64,000 nucleotides of DNA from Isoetes taiwanensis (GCA_021234155.1 JAJEKV010000033.1:14763422-14827421); one strand, 5' to 3'. Shown: positions 45,928 to 60,549, counted from the first letter of the stretch. Notes: a model not told the origin generated them from the sequence alone. Numbers and translations are program-made.

Positions 45928-48900
45928 GTGAGATTTTTTGCCTTCAAAGAGCCATTTTGAGGGATCTAGTTCTACTATGCTTTTTAACTACAATGCGCAA
46001 ATTCGATCTAGCGGTGTGATAGCTTATCTTCGTTGTCATGTTCTTCCCTCTTTGCTACAAGAGTGGAAGTTTTCTAAAGGCAGCCAGTGTGGGGAGTATA
46101 TTCTACTAATAAGAATAAGTGTAACCCCATTTCTTCAAAACTTCCAACGGAACTAATCAATCTCTCATAGGCATGATTGCCACACATGCCAGAAAAGCCA
46201 TGTATAGAGTGTTTCACTTAGATAAGTCGTAGCCTTAATGATGTAATATATGTTTAATTTAAGTGTGCTGATCACAAATATACAATCGATTCACGAAAAG
46301 ACACTATATCAACATTACATGCCAACCCAAACAAAGTGCTACCGCAGAGGGTTGCCCTCATATAGAGTTGGTACAAAATGTATTGGGTCAATGTATAAGA
46401 TAATTTCAAGCATCTCAACCACATAGCATAGACACGACAATTAAATGAAACTTATCATGCAATTATTGCTAAATTTGAAATATGTAGGGTAATTGATGTC
46501 TATAATAGGTTCCGAAACTTTCAACTATTTTCAACTACAAACTACAACCCTGTCACATCTCTACATTTCGAGACAAAGCGGTGGCATGACAATGAGTATA
46601 AGCTCCCGCAACAAGTCGAATATGGAAGAGTTGATGACTATGATCAACAACATCAAATGTACATGGTTTCCACCCTCACGGTATTCTAGTTGCATATAAC
46701 GCCTGCCCCAAGGTCATAAACAATTAAACAATAGTTGTAATCACCACAAGGCTCATCCCCATACATAACCGGTTTATGCAAACACAGGGAGGGACCCCTA
46801 ACACGCCCATTCCGAAAGATAACAAGCTCGAAAGTGCTCGAAAAGTCCAATAGTGCGATATTTGAAAAAATGGGAGCAAAGAAATAAGGATAGTTGCAAG
46901 CCCCATAACTTGCTTGTTATCGATACAAATTTCTCCAAAATTTCTCCAAGCCGAGCCGCACATAAAAAGAAATGTTGAGAGGTGGGTGAGAGTGAAGCAT
47001 CATGTGTGTTATGATAGAAAAACTTAATAATGTGTGGCATGGTATCCATGGCATAGCCGAAGTTTTATCTTAACATCTTGTTTTTGTTATACTTAAAAGG
47101 TTAATTTCGACATGACCATATGACTCCCATTTTAGAAAAGTTTGCGAGAAAAAAACCTTGTAAAAGGGAAGTTCCTCCCTCTGCCTATATGGACCACTTG
47201 GATCTTGCAATTTCGAACAATTTTATAGTGCTGCCGCAGATCTTCACATGCATGGTTTTTTTCTTCCCTTTATGTCTTTTGTTTCGTGTGTGCTTTGTTA
47301 AAGCACCATATCAAATCAACACTAATACTTGGTGGCTTGAAAGTTCTTTTCTTGTCTTCCGTGCCTAGATGGGCCATTACCAACATGAGCACATCATCGA
47401 TGTGTCTACCGGCTATTCTCATCGACAAGATACCTAATATATGTAGAATGCGACTAGATGCGACAAAATCAATGCCATTATTCCCTTCAAACCAAGAGTT
47501 ATGGATGGGCACTAGCCCTGCATTGTATAGGACAAACGAAAAGAAGCCGAATAGATTTTTGAGGAAGAAACATTGACAAATTATTTCGGCAAGGATGGCG
47601 GTTGCATATCAAAGTATGACTAACTGGAATTAGGTTATAGCATTCATTACCTCTTTGAATAAACACATTCACAACATGTGTTTGAGAATCCTCCCCGCAA
47701 ATATCGGCCTTCTTGCAAACCAAATGGCAAACGCTCTTGCAACCTAGGGTTTCAATCTCTATAAACCAAGAGCGTATTTCGTTTGCTCTCGATTCCAATG
47801 CAAGATATTTCACAAGTACCGGAAAGATCGCTCTAGGCTGCAAACCTCTCGAGATGAAGTACTAGAGAAAATCATAAATTGAATCCTTTCTAAGCCTAAA
47901 AGCGTTACTTTTCACAAATACACCAGCTAAACCCATGGCTCCCCCAACCCGATAATATCGGTAAGGTTTAATGTAAATTATCTAATAGAAACATAAAAAG
48001 ATAGCATTCACAAAACAAGACAAATGACATGTTAGATGTATCATGGATTTACCCGCTTCGATGTCGCAAATATCTATGGTGGATTTGCATGCTTCTAAAG
48101 AATGGGTTTTGTATGTTTCATCTCGATGAAGCCGCAATGTTGCATATTTCATATGAAGAAAATAAAAGAAACAGAAAGCCATGCAATTTAGAGCACTGAT
48201 AAGGTTTGAGCCCTTCTCGGGTTTGCAAAATCGAGAGTAAAATACGGTTTAAATCAAAAGAGAAGCTCTTCAAGAGTAAAGAACCAACTTCGGAAGCAAG
48301 AATATAAAAATCCCACCCAAATCTTTGATCCAAGTTCATCCTACAATCTTTGCATCGAGATAGCAAAACAACCGAAAAAAGACAACAAATGATTTCAAAA
48401 TCTTGACTTGCACGATGTTTACACTTCCGATCGATAATGCGGATATAAGGGTCCACTTCCAAAGCCCCGCAGAGTCCATGTGTGCAATTAAATGCTTGTG
48501 AAATTTGTTCTTGGGTTTCTTTGCAAAAATGAATTGCCCGGACTTTTGTCGTTCTTGAGATCAATGGGGCTCATTGTAGAAATTCTCGCCAATGCATCGA
48601 GAATGAGGAAATTTAAAACAACTACGAATCGTGAGGTGCAACAAGACTAGTCCTTAGAATCTTTGAGACAAAGAATCGTGTCGCTAGCCAACATTTCCTT
48701 ACATTGCGAATCCTATAAATTCTTCAAGCTATGATTTTCTTGGCCTCGGTGACAAAAATTTGCTTGCATTTCACACAAGGAAAAAAGCTTGCATGGTCAA
48801 AAGCCACATCCCAGTCTATAAATCCGAAAAGAAGATAGAAACGTGCGCATCGGATCGGGACTTGTGACTCACGGACAAACCCTTGGAATCCAAATAATAC

Positions 48901-50424
48901 CTACATTTAGCCCAAAACCAAAGGTATTTGTGTTCCAAGAAAATCAGGTATTTGTTTCAAAATGGGTCACGTAAATAACCACCATTCTCGTCTTAAATGA
49001 ATGCATATTCAAGCAAGAGCTACGATCATATTTAGCAATGCCACTGATTACCTCCTTCAAGAGAAACATTAAGCCCATTTCTAGATGATCCACTAAACCA
49101 CACCTCAAAATGCATCAAATATTTGTTGACCAAACCAAAGCTCTGGCTGAGCACGCATGTAGCAAATCGGTCAAGAACTTCGGGCGGTGAAATCCCGATT
49201 AGGCGAAATCTTGGAGGAAAAAATCTTGTTGTTACGAACTCCGATCAAATGAAAGATTGCACCGACTTATCAAATGCCGATGCTCAAAGAATCACGGAAG
49301 AGAAAAAGAAAAAAAGTCGGATCCACGGAAGAATCGGACAGATGCTTTGGTCACAACAATTTGCATGGGTTCCGAGATGGCCAAGAAGGAAGTCATTACT
49401 AAGCTCGGGCTTTTATTAAAAGTAGATGAAACCAGAGAATGGCGACGGTGACGGAAGCCATTCCCATGCTTATCTGACTTCTTAACTCGATGATTCGAAG
49501 TCCGAGGAGAATGCAATTGCATGTCCGCTTAATATATGCCTTCATGATAAAAACAAGAGGGCAATTATGGATATTCCGAAACTCGGATAATATTAGCAAG
49601 GTCTTAAATGCGGGCTTGACTATAGCAGCCAAGCAGTCTTTGTCAGCCGCAACACTTTTTAGCCTTATGTCAATAAAGGAGTATAGGGATACAAAGGTGA
49701 GAATGATGCGGTTATACCGGCTTTCTCGGATTGCTAGAGGATAGTGCTTTTCAGTCTAAAAAAGATGCTCTAGAGGGTCTTTTTCATCTTTCCTCATCCG
49801 ATATGAATAATTTACGCTTTGTATGCGTGCGGTGCGGTTCAAACCGCTATCGATAATTCATGATAGAAGGGCCGCTTGAACATTCAAAGAATGGAAGGTT
49901 GGTTCGGGATATATTGGCAAGATTAAGTATGATAGGTAAATGTCAAGAAGGGGCATTGAAAATAAGTGAGGCAAAGTGCAATTCCCTCCTAGTTGAAATC
50001 CTGGAACCTACATGAGACAATGAGAAGCCGCGGAAAATGCTTTTGGCCGTGCTTCTAAATTTGTGCCGCATGTGGTGGGGCAATAGTAGAGGAAGTTGTT
50101 AATTGCAACTCATGTATGTCAAACACTCGTGCACTTGTGTCTTCAGGTTCTCAGACGCACCCCGGAAGGCTGGTGCTTTGCTTCGTGATCTTGATGGTAA
50201 ATGAAATCGTGTGAAGGAGGAACGAAGAATTCGCCAAACACATTGTTACATATCTGTTTGGATGGTCTTCTTTGGACTAAAATATGATGTCATCTTTATG
50301 TAAAGAGGATGAGTGTCGAATACAAATTTGCCAATCTGAAGGTTTGATCATGATGATTTGTGGCCATTTTGATGGTATCACATGGTTTGCCATGACTTTT
50401 AGGCCTGCCATCAAAATCCTAATC

Positions 50425-51044
50425 TTTTTTTTTTTTTTTTTTTGAAGGAAAGGAAGGATTATATTAATCATAACTTAAGTACATACAAAATAAGGCTCAA
50501 AGGCCATATCAGAGAAAATTAAATATAAACAAAATGACCAATTGTCCATTGGCAACGAGAAAAGTCTGTCAAAACAGGATCATCTTCACGACCATGCCGG
50601 GGATGGGGGAGATGAATTTTGGGAAACCGGTATGGTAGCTTGCAAACGGGGTAGGGGATAAGTTCAAGAGAGAATCCGGGATAGTGGGAAGATCGGGAAA
50701 GAGTGTGTAGCATTAAGGGGCATTGAAAAGCAAGGGGGGGCCATCCAATTAATCTCAGCCCAGGAGGGGGTCAGCAGCAGTAACTCTTCAATGGGTACCT
50801 GGATAATATCCAATAACACACCAGCTGCAGCCTCACATCTGCCTTTATGGTAGTAATACATAGATCGCAAGCAAGAGAACTGCCTTTCAGTAAGAAGCCG
50901 GTTGTTGGCTCCAATGAACTTGTGGAGAATATGTGCATTGTATGCTTCCTTCAGCAAGAATTTAAGCCGAAACGTAGCTCTGACAGCTTGACGAGGCGTC
51001 CCTGAATGAATGGTCCTAATCTCAAAGGTTTGTCGACTTCGCAA
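50425..51044 (-). mobile_element. Retroposed element with poly(A) tail (minus strand)
   Basis: A run of 19 T (50425-50443) on the plus strand is the tail of a minus-strand element. It is preceded on that strand by TATAATCCTTCCTTTCCTTC, an ending common to plant LINEs and their derivatives. The minus frame 51044-50664 (126 codons, ILHKFIGANNRLLTERQFSC) has no RT motif. The 5' boundary and target duplication were not found. Confidence 0.5.
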
Positions 51045-52899
51045 AATAAAAAGGAAGCTTGCTTTCTATGGTCGCTATCTCTCTTTTGCTGGAAGAATGG
51101 TTTTAGCTAACTTCCTGTTGGCTAATGCCCATATTCAACTCTAGTTGCTTTGAAATCTATTTACCAACAGATCTAAGGGCGGTTTGCTCAAGCTTTAGCA
51201 GGTAAGTACGTTCGGAGGTTCCTTCTTGGATAATCTCACCATGTAGCTTCTTTACTAAATATTGGCTTTCTAAAAGCCATTCGGGTGGACATCCAACCAT
51301 TGAACATTAACTTTACCGAACTCTATCCTGCTGCCTAAATGTTGTCCTCTTAGAAGAATTCTTGTATCTGTTTTTGATCATGCACCAGTTGACATATCAA
51401 ACTCAACACGCTATCTTTTGGTGTCCCCTAGTCTATGATAATCAGAATGAGTGCACGGTACTAAGAAACCTCCTTTGGCTTCAAATCCCATTGGTAATGG
51501 CGGCAAAATCAACTGCGTAACCTAATAATATCATTCTTAACTTTTTTCTAGACATTGGAAGTTAATAATATCAAACAAGCAGACTCAATTTTGAAGTATT
51601 TATTCTACTCCAAACAATAGGAATATCTATGCTAAGGCTGCTACTAAGTGGAGTATTTAATATCAGGAAACTTTAAACCTGTTTGCTAGTGTCGGGAAAT
51701 CCAAATTGCTCTGCTATACATCACATAATATATTATATCTATTTTTGCAACATTTGATCACTTTGGAAGTGGCTAAATGTACCTCTCCATAACAATCCTT
51801 TCGGCTCCTTTGAGCTATAATGTCACTTTTATGGATGCCTCAATAACCCTGGGTCAATCTGGAAACACAGAAATAGGGTTTGTCTTGGTAGTATACAATA
51901 GATTAAGGATGCAATTACAAAAAACTTGCCTCTTCAAGGCTACGATGATAGAACACAGGTGGTTACTTTGTTGGTTTATTTCTGTCATTTTCAATCCAGG
52001 ATACTGATTGTGAACTCCTTTTTGATAGGGTACATGGAGGATTCAGCACATATGAGGAATGTCAAACCTTTATATCATTATGGATGAACTTGTTTAGGAT
52101 AAAGATAAAGAAAAAGGTTTTTTACGTCCATGGTGATCCAAACGGGCCATAGAACGGGAACTGAACAAAAGCCGTGAGACCGAACAGAACTCGGGGGCTA
52201 TGCTCTATAACAAGTCATGCTTGCAATAACAAGAAAAAAAAAATTGCAAAATAATGCATTTGGCATCATGAATAGTTGGAGTTAACTTCCACCTATGCTA
52301 GAAAATATAATATACGGTTGAAAATATATGGTATATATTATGAACCTATTGAGACACAAGATCTTCATCCTTGCTGGTTGCATAGTCCTTAGTGGTGAGT
52401 ACAAAGTCTAGAGTGATACGTGATCTTCATTAAGAGATGAAACTACGTGGGAGGTGGAATCCCATCAAGTTTGCGCACATGGCACATGCCATATCGACAT
52501 CCAACATTTTAGGAAATTGGGATTGATTTGAATTTTGCTATCTAATCCAACGAATCGAGCGGATCTTTCTAGATGTAACAGTGATGAGCAATCCTTTCGG
52601 TGATGAAAGCAGCTGCGAGATTGACTAAATTTTTTGCTATTTGTTCCATAAACGCTGGTAGGGTTTAGCAAATAAGGGAGATTGCTCATAGAGGTCGACT
52701 CCTCTAGAGTTAATAAATTGGTAGTAATATTGGCCTGCAGGTGCTTCATGTCAGCTTTTGCGGTAATATGCGAACTTAGTTGTTTCTTTAGTTGTTTGTA
52801 CACATATACACCCACTAAAAAGAACAACTAGCGGCGGCGATGCTTTCGCGGTAATATGAAAACTTAGTTGTTTCTTTAGTTGTTTGTACACATATGCAC

Positions 52900-54745
52900 C
52901 CACTAAAAAGAACAACTAGCGACAAAGTCTTGTAAGATTTATGATACTTCACACAATTTATTGCATTTCAAAAATTTAACACAATCTCTGAAATGCCATA
53001 ATTGTGTGAAATATCATAAAATCTTGTATCTGGAAAACAATGGTTAAGTGCGAGAAGAGAAAAGAAATCTGCGGTGGTCCATGATAACCTTAGAAGAACC
53101 GTGCTAGGTCAATGACATCTAGACATCTGGTCAGGCTTTTTTCCCTTTGGAATCTATGGTGGAACCATGGTACCCATTGCAAAGAAGGTCATGATGTCCG
53201 AGGGACAGATGTCATTGAACTTGAACATGCATGCAGTTGGAAGCAAGAGTGGATCATGTATCTTGTGAACCTGCTTCTCTTCCACGGGCTTTTGAATGGT
53301 ACGCCATGGTTTGGCCCCTTAAGCTCCGCAGAGATCCCTTCACAGCAAGATTCGGCAGCACGAGAAGAGACAAATAGTGTCAGAGTTCAGAAGCCCATGG
53401 AAGGCAGCATGTTCTTGAGCCACTAAGGTCAACGATTCCTCCTGAATTCTGGAACGAGCCATCAATCTTAAGTATCTCAAGTTGAAAGCAACTCTCTTTC
53501 TTTCTCTGCCTCTCTGGATCAATGTGGTGTAGTCACTTTCTAGGCTCCATTATTCAGAGAGGCGTGGTTGCAAGACCGTCGAAGTTCCCATATGCACTCT
53601 CCATATTCAATGCTCTAGTAGTGTAATATTTCAATGGCATCAGGACTTACCTTGGGCACTATAGTTGGAATCATTGTTCTCACTACAAAGCACAATGGTC
53701 GAAACGAAATGGCTACATTTCAGCGTTACCTCCCTCTGGTCACAGCGAGGTTTCCACATGCCTCTTGCATTCATCTCTTAGGATCAATACACTTAGCTCC
53801 TTACTAAGCTCTATTGCACAAAGAGATGAATGCACGGTGAATTCTTGGAAATCTTGTTGTAAGAGTGGATCATGTATCTTGTGAATCTGCTTCATTTTGA
53901 TGGGCTCTTGAATAGTCTGCCGTCGTTTGACCCCTTCGCACGTAAAGATCCCTTCAGAGCAAGATTTTGCAGCATGCAAAGAGACAAACGGCGTCAGAGT
54001 TTAATAAGCCCATTGAAGGTTGCAGGTACTCGAGGCACTACGGTCGGTGATTGCGCCTAAATTTAAGAAACTCTTGAACCTTAGATTGTTCTCAAATTAT
54101 CTATCCATGTCTTTATGTAATTTTGCGAGTGAAAATAACAAATGAAGAGAGATACAAATGAAATGACAAAATTTTTTGTTTTATTCACAAGTTGTTTATT
54201 CTTCCACGTCTGTTAGATACTGCCATCGACACTGGAGAGTCAACTGGATCAAGACATGTGGTTATTTCCTCGACAAAACTTGTTGTATTGATGGGAGCAA
54301 GATCACCCACCCCCCTGTGTCAAATTCTTCGTTTTCTTGGCTACCGTTGGATTGATCCAAGAATATGTTTTCTAGGTCATCTATGTCGTTGACGAAATTG
54401 GTGCATTGAATGTCTGTGCCAACGTGGATCCAAAGCAAGTACTAACAAGGTTTGGAGGTGTTGGCCTTCTATTGCTTCGTCTGGCTATTTCAATTGTCTT
54501 GGCCATTCCTTTCTCGCCCATGCTACACCTTTCGACACCCTCTAATTGGTACGTTGGCGCAGCAAGAGGGATGGTGTAGTTGATTTCTTCTGCTTCGTGC
54601 TCCCCTGGTTGTCCCTTGTCTTTTTTTGCTATTATTCTTCGTTTTGCGTATCACATCTAATCTTTGTTTTGGTGTGTTATGAGAGATCTTGTTTTTTTGT
54701 GGTCAAAATAATAATTCAAAAAACATGAATGACATATGAACCATA
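52900..54745. repeat. Right-arm segmental duplication, unit 1
   Basis: Matches 56640-58765 in the same orientation, including the HKIHDPLL modules and the 'RFGGVGLLL' reading. Unit 1 retains fewer small duplications. Confidence 0.85.
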
Positions 54746-55905
54746 TAGTATGCTGTTTTCGTTTTGGGGTTGTGGAGGGTATTCTGGCAATGGTGGGGAC
54801 TATGATTTCGGTATCGTATTGTATAGAAAATGGTATAATTTGCCATGTGAGAGGAGCTTGGATGGTTATTGCTATTTTGGGTTGTTGGCAATTGCTTTTT
54901 TCATGGATGTTTTTGCAAAGGCTCTTTGGAATAGGAGAAAAATTTGGCGCCCTTTTTTTAGGGCGTGGATAAGAAGGCATGCTCCCTTCTTTTTTTGGCA
55001 AAGGAAGCGGAGGAGAGGCGCAGGGCATGTAGGCAGACAGGCCGGCCTGTGCAGAAAGTGGCAGAAATTCCTCATGCAATGAAGCTCCAGGTCCTCCGCT
55101 TGAGCTCGATGGGCCAGGGCTGCCGATGGAGTTGCAGGGCTTGCGATTAGCCTTAGGCACACTTACTCTTTTGGGCACCATGCAGATGTTGGTGCTTTTC
55201 AGAGACTGAATCTGAAGAAGAGAGGATCATATCGGATTCAGATAGTGTTGACAAAGGGATGAAAGATAAAGCTTTTTGTGTATTCGATGGCTTCCTTCGC
55301 ACAAAGATATGAAGGATACAGGACTGTTTTACTGATTTCTATTTTCAAGGAGCTCTAAGTTTAAAACGGCGGAATTCCGGAGCAAGCTTTCGCTGTTGTC
55401 TTCAAACAATATCAGGTTTCCATTTGCAAGCTGCTGTACAAATCTTAGACCCCATTACTTGATGCCGGAGCCCCTGTCTTCAAGCATAAAATTTGCTGTA
55501 TCTGATGATTCTTGGGTCTGGGCTCTCCATAGCGGCCGAGCTTTTCATCTGCCCTCGAAAGCACCAGCCGTTAGCAGACGATTGGTCAATTCTGTTGGAG
55601 CATCTAAATAATTCTGAGCCTTCGTCCATATCTCTGTTTTTTCTGATCTATGCAAGCATTGTTCTGTTTACGGCAGCATACCAGATGAACAGACCATAGG
55701 GGTTCCTTCATATTCTGGCATCGCTGGCCTTCATGCTGACCATTGGCTTGTTTATTTTGTGTTTTTCTTGTGCTTTAACCATGTGGTCGATCGACACCAT
55801 AGGAAGTGGTTTGTTGTTTTTGGGTCAAAATCTTAATGGCCATTGATGTGGCACAATACTGGGAATATCCCACAGATCGATGGCTTGAAATAAAAGATGA
55901 ACCAA
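54746..55905 (+). pseudogene. Decayed multi-pass membrane protein segments
   Basis: Present only in the right arm. Overlapping frames read VVEGILAMVGTMISVSYCIE, then AWMVIAILGCWQLLFSWMFL (54760-54950). Further on come SSISLFFLIYASIVLFTAAY (about 55620-55690) and, after a stop, LASLAFMLTIGLFILCFSCA (about 55715-55780). These are at least four hydrophobic helices on the plus strand, separated by stops and frame changes. I cannot assign a family. The helical 'RFGGVGLLLLRLAISIV' reading nearby is in unit 1, so both may come from one gene. Confidence 0.35.
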
Positions 55906-56720
55906 ACGCTATAATACATGGAAAAAACGAATAAGCATACAGCTCCCATAACACACCAAAATAAGGATTTCAAAATTTTCTTTTTTAGTTTGTGGTTTGA
56001 AAGACAAAGTACAAGGCGGCCAATTTCTTTATTTTATTCACTCATTCTCTTCTTTAAGTATATTCCTTTTTTAGTAAATAGAGAAAGGGAGGTGAATGCC
56101 TACCAGAACTAAGAACAGGAATCGGATAGCTACAAAGACCGATTATTTGCAGAATACCAAAACAGGCCGCCACGGATTTCCTGACGCATCATAGCTCTGA
56201 CACAAAAGAAACACCCATTTCTGCAAGTTGAACATTCATTTCTTTCTGATGCTTGCTCCAGCCTTCTTGTTCTCGATGCTTGCTCTAGCCTACCGTAGCA
56301 CCACAGACAGTGCTCCACCTCTGCAGAATTTGTGCCTTCCGCTAGCAAACCCTATCTAGCAAACCCTATTTCTAAATGGCTCGAGGGTTGCATGTGAAGG
56401 AGTCTGAATAAGCTAATTGAAAAAAAAATACAACATGGCCCATGGGTCTAAACCATTGAACAAAAAACGCTAAAATTAATGTAGGCGTATATGCACTCTA
56501 GATATACTAATTAGTAGTTCCCATGCAATACGTTTTCGAAATCATATGAAAACCATAGGAAAAATAGTACAAAAATACAAAACCAACCCCCTGTTATTAT
56601 GCTAGATATGCACCCACTAAAAAGAACAACTAGCGGCGGTGATGCTTTCGCGGTAATATGAAAACTTAGTTGTTTCTTTAGTTGTTTGTACACATATGCA
56701 TCCACTAAAAAGAACAACTA

Positions 56721-56740
56721 GCGGCGGCGATCGCCGCCGC
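56721..56740. repeat. Perfect 20-bp GC palindrome
   Basis: GCGGCGGCGATCGCCGCCGC sits at the junction where the 85-bp repeat unit ends and the downstream sequence resumes. The other copies have GCGGCGGCGATGCTTTCGCG or GCGACAAAGTCTTG there. Confidence 0.95.
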
Positions 56741-57468
56741 GAACTTCACACAATTTATTGCATTTCAAAAATTTAACACAATCTCTGAAATGCCATAATT
56801 GTGTGAAATATCATAAAATCTTGTATCTGGAAAACAATGGTTCCGTGCGAGAAGAGAAAAGAATCTGCAGTGGTCCATGATAACCTTAGAACTAGGTCAA
56901 TGATATCTAGACATCTGGTCAGGCTTTTTTCCCTTTGGAATCTATGGTGGAACCATGGTACCCATTGCAAAGAAGGTCATGATGTCCGAGGGACAGATGT
57001 CATTGAACTTGAATATGCATGCAGTTGGAAGCAAGAGTGGATCATGTATCTTGTGAACCTGCTTCTCTTCCACGGGCTTTTGAATGGTCTGCCATGGTTT
57101 GGCCCCTTCGCTCGCAAAGATCCCTTCACAGCAAGATTCGGCAACACGAGAAGAGACAAATAGTGTCAGAGTTCAGAAGCCCATGGAAGGCAGCATGTTC
57201 TCGAGCCACTAAGGTCAACGATTGCTCCTGAATTCTAGGAAAGAGCCATCGACAATCTTAAGTATCTCAAGTTGAAAGCAACTGGAATTCCCAATCTTTC
57301 TTTCTACGCCTCTACGGATCAATGTGGTGTAGTCACTTTCTAGGCTCCATTATTTAGAGAGGCGTGGTTGCAAGACCATCGAAGTTCCCATATGCACTCT
57401 CCATGTTCAATGCTCCAGTGTAATATCTCAATGGCATCAGGACTTACCTTGGGCACTATAGTTGGAAT

Positions 57469-57965
57469 CATTGTTCTCACTACAAAGCACAATGGTCGAA
57501 ACGAAATGGCTACATTTCAGCGTTACCTCCCCTCCGGTCCTGTGAGGGTTTCCACATGCCTCTTGCATTCGTCTCTTAGGATCAATACAACTTAGCTCCT
57601 TGCTAAGCTCTATTGCACAAAGAGATGAATGCAGTGAATTCTTGGAAATCTTGTTGTAAGAGTGGATCATGTATCTTGTGAATCGCTTCATTTTGATGGG
57701 CTCTTGAATAGTCCGCGTCATTGTTCTCACTACAAAGCACAATGGTAAAGCGAAATGGCTACATTTCAGCGTTACCTCCCTCACGGTCCTGCCGAGGTTT
57801 CCACATGCCTCTTGCATTCGTCTCTTAGGATCAATACAACTTAGCTTCTTGCTAAGCTCTATTGCACAAAGAGATGAATGCACGGTGAATTCTTGGAAAT
57901 CTTGTTGTAAGAGTGGATCATGTATCTTGTGAATCTGCTTCATTTTGATGGGCTCTTGAATAGTC
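57469..57965. repeat. 250-bp tandem duplication
   Basis: CATTGTTCTCACTACAAAGC begins at 57469 and at 57719, with near-identical sequence following. It duplicates part of the HKIHDPLL module and makes a 168-codon minus-strand frame (57943-57437) in which the motif occurs twice. Confidence 0.85.
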
Positions 57966-59721
57966 TGCCGTCGTTTGACCCCTTCGCACGTAAAGATCCC
58001 TTCAGAGCAAGATTTTGCAGCATGCGAAGAGACAAACGGCGTCAGAGTTTAATAAGCCGATTGAAGGTTGCAGGTTCTCGAGGCACTAAGGTCGGTGATT
58101 GCGCCTAAATTTAAGAAACTCTTGAACCTTAGATGGTTCTCAAATTATTATGTAATTTTGCGAGTGAAAACAACAAATGAAGAGAGATACAAATGAAATA
58201 ACAAAATTTATTGTTTTATTCACAAGTTGTTTATTCTTCCACGTCTCATTAGAATCGCCATCGACCTTTGGAGAGTCAAGCGGATCAAGGCATGTGGTTA
58301 ATTCCTCAACAAAACTTGTTGTATTGATGGGAGCAAGATCACCCACCCCTCTGTGTCAAATTCTTCGTTTTCTTGGCTACCGTTGGATTGATCCAAGAAT
58401 ATGTTTTCTAGGTCATCTTTGTGGATTGTGAAATTGGTGCATTGAATGTGCGTTATAACGTGGATCCAAAGCAAGTACTAACAAGGTTTGGAGGTGTTGG
58501 CCTTACATTGCTTCATCCTGGCTATTTCAATTGTCTTGGCCATTCCTTTCGCCCATGCTACACCTTTCGACCCTAGCCCACCCCGCAAGAGGGATGGTGT
58601 AGTTGATTTCTTCGCTTCGTGCTCCCCCAGTTTGTCCCTTGTCTTTTTTTGCTATTGTTCTTCGTTTTTTATTATCACGTCTAATCTTTGTTTTGGTGTG
58701 TTATGAGAGATCTTATCTTTTTGGTCAAAATAATAATTCAAAAAACATGAATGACATATGAACCATTAAGCATACTGACTGCCATAACACACCAAAACAA
58801 GGATTTCAAAATTTTGTTTTATTACTTTTTGGAATCTTAGAAATTAGGTTTTTTTTTTTTTTTTTAGTTTGTGGTTTGAAAGACAAAGTACAAGGCGCCA
58901 ATTTCTTTATTTTATTCACTCATTCTCTTCTTTAAGTATATTCCTTTTTAGTAAATTTGTGAAATTGGTCTCACATTTATTTCTTTAACACGCTTCTTTT
59001 CTTTCCTTTTGTTTTACTTACTAGAGAAGCAAGATTTGAAAACGCATTTAGCAACTTGATGAGCAATATATGAAGCATTTCATTTACCAAAGTATGAAAT
59101 ACTTGACGATTGCTTTATTGAAATCCATACAAAAGAATTTGAAATTTTATTTGGGCGTTCAGCGAACATAGTTTCATTTAAATCCCCCAAGGCACGTACA
59201 TTTAGATCCATTTGAAAAATGCAGTCCATTTGAAAATGCTACTTCTCTGCATGAACTTTCCATGGCGACACTTTCGGCTTTTTAATGCTCATTGGGACGG
59301 CATAAAAGCCATGGCCTCTTGTTCATACCAAAAACACAGAGGGTCAGAAACCCCTTCTAAGAAATTAGAAACGGGCTTTGTATGATTGGCTGTCCTTGAG
59401 AATTATTGTTGGAATTGTTGTCATGCCATATTGATAATTAATAATTGAGGGAGTCGATGCGAGCGTGAAGCATCCGCACGGGGTAAAGCTTTGAGAGATC
59501 GGCTTGTGGTCGGTCTTTGTGGGGTGGATCGGATTTGGAAGCGCGTGATTTTGAGCATAGCCATAGCTTCATAATCGATGTAGATGTATGTAAAACAGTC
59601 TATAGTTGAAAAGCTCAACCATGCCAAAGATATAAGAAATGCATATCATCTTGGTAGCTTCAAACATGCTTGTCAACTTACCATTCTAGGATGGATTGTA
59701 GTCAAGAAAATTGTTGTGAAA

Positions 59722-60030
59722 TCACAGTTTAGAACATCTCTTCCATAGACCGCAGAAGATTTGGAAAGCGAGCACGATAAGAAATAGCAACAAAGAAAAT
59801 AAACTATTTACCTCAAACATACCTTTTGTGATGGAACATGAGCAAGCAAGAACCCGAACTTCTAATTGCTCTTTCCTTATAAATTGCTCTTTTCTTGATA
59901 GTTCATCAAGTACCGTTTTGGTTTCTATCAAAAGGATGAATATGAAACTTAAGAATGAGGAAAGCAAAGCATCTACTACCCGATTAAAATAGATAGGGTC
60001 AACCTCACATGTAGGACATGATCGTGTCAT
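59722..60030 (-). other. Conserved exon-like segment (right arm)
   Basis: Minus-strand counterpart of 39043-39279. Keeps VLDELSRKEQFIRKEQLEVR and VLACSCSITK within a 102-codon frame. Confidence 0.4.
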
Positions 60031-60549
60031 TCATGCAAACAAATCAAAATAAGCACATCGTAATGAGACCATTTTGAATAGACATTGCAACCGCATTTCT
60101 TGCGGATGCATTCCGGGATGGATTCAAACGTCTCAAACTCGGATACATAAGGCACCCGGACTGATCGTGGGATGTCAAGAATCAATAAAAATGACGATTT
60201 GGAAAGAATGGATTAAGTGGAATCAACAGATAAGAACTCATCAAAAATAACACGGTTGCAAAGATGTGATGCATTACAATAAAAAGTGAAAGCCATATAA
60301 GCACCGAAAATAATCAAAGAATCAAATGCAAGTGCATTAATACATTGTAATGCGTAACTACTTGGCCAAGACATATTTTCAAGTAGAACAAGCGAAGAAC
60401 TAAAATAGATAAATTGCAGGATGGACAACTAGGAAACTATTAGCCTATAAATACTAATGGGAAGAATTGAGACAAATCGATAAATTGCTCGGGTCATTAA
60501 TGCTCGTTAATCTTTGTTACCTTCCAATACAACCAAGATCGGATCCATT

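Larger units (their letters stand above)
42336..52252. other. 10-kb spacer between the inverted arms
   Basis: Unique sequence apart from the entries below. Short ORFs of up to 148 codons (48118-48564, minus; 47499-47843, minus; 49490-49744, plus) have no recognisable domain. I see no gene in 42336-44860 or 45930-50420. Confidence 0.4.
56640..58765. repeat. Right-arm segmental duplication, unit 2
   Basis: Second copy of 52900-54745. It differs by an internal 250-bp tandem duplication (57469-57718 and 57719-about 57965) and several small indels. Confidence 0.85.
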
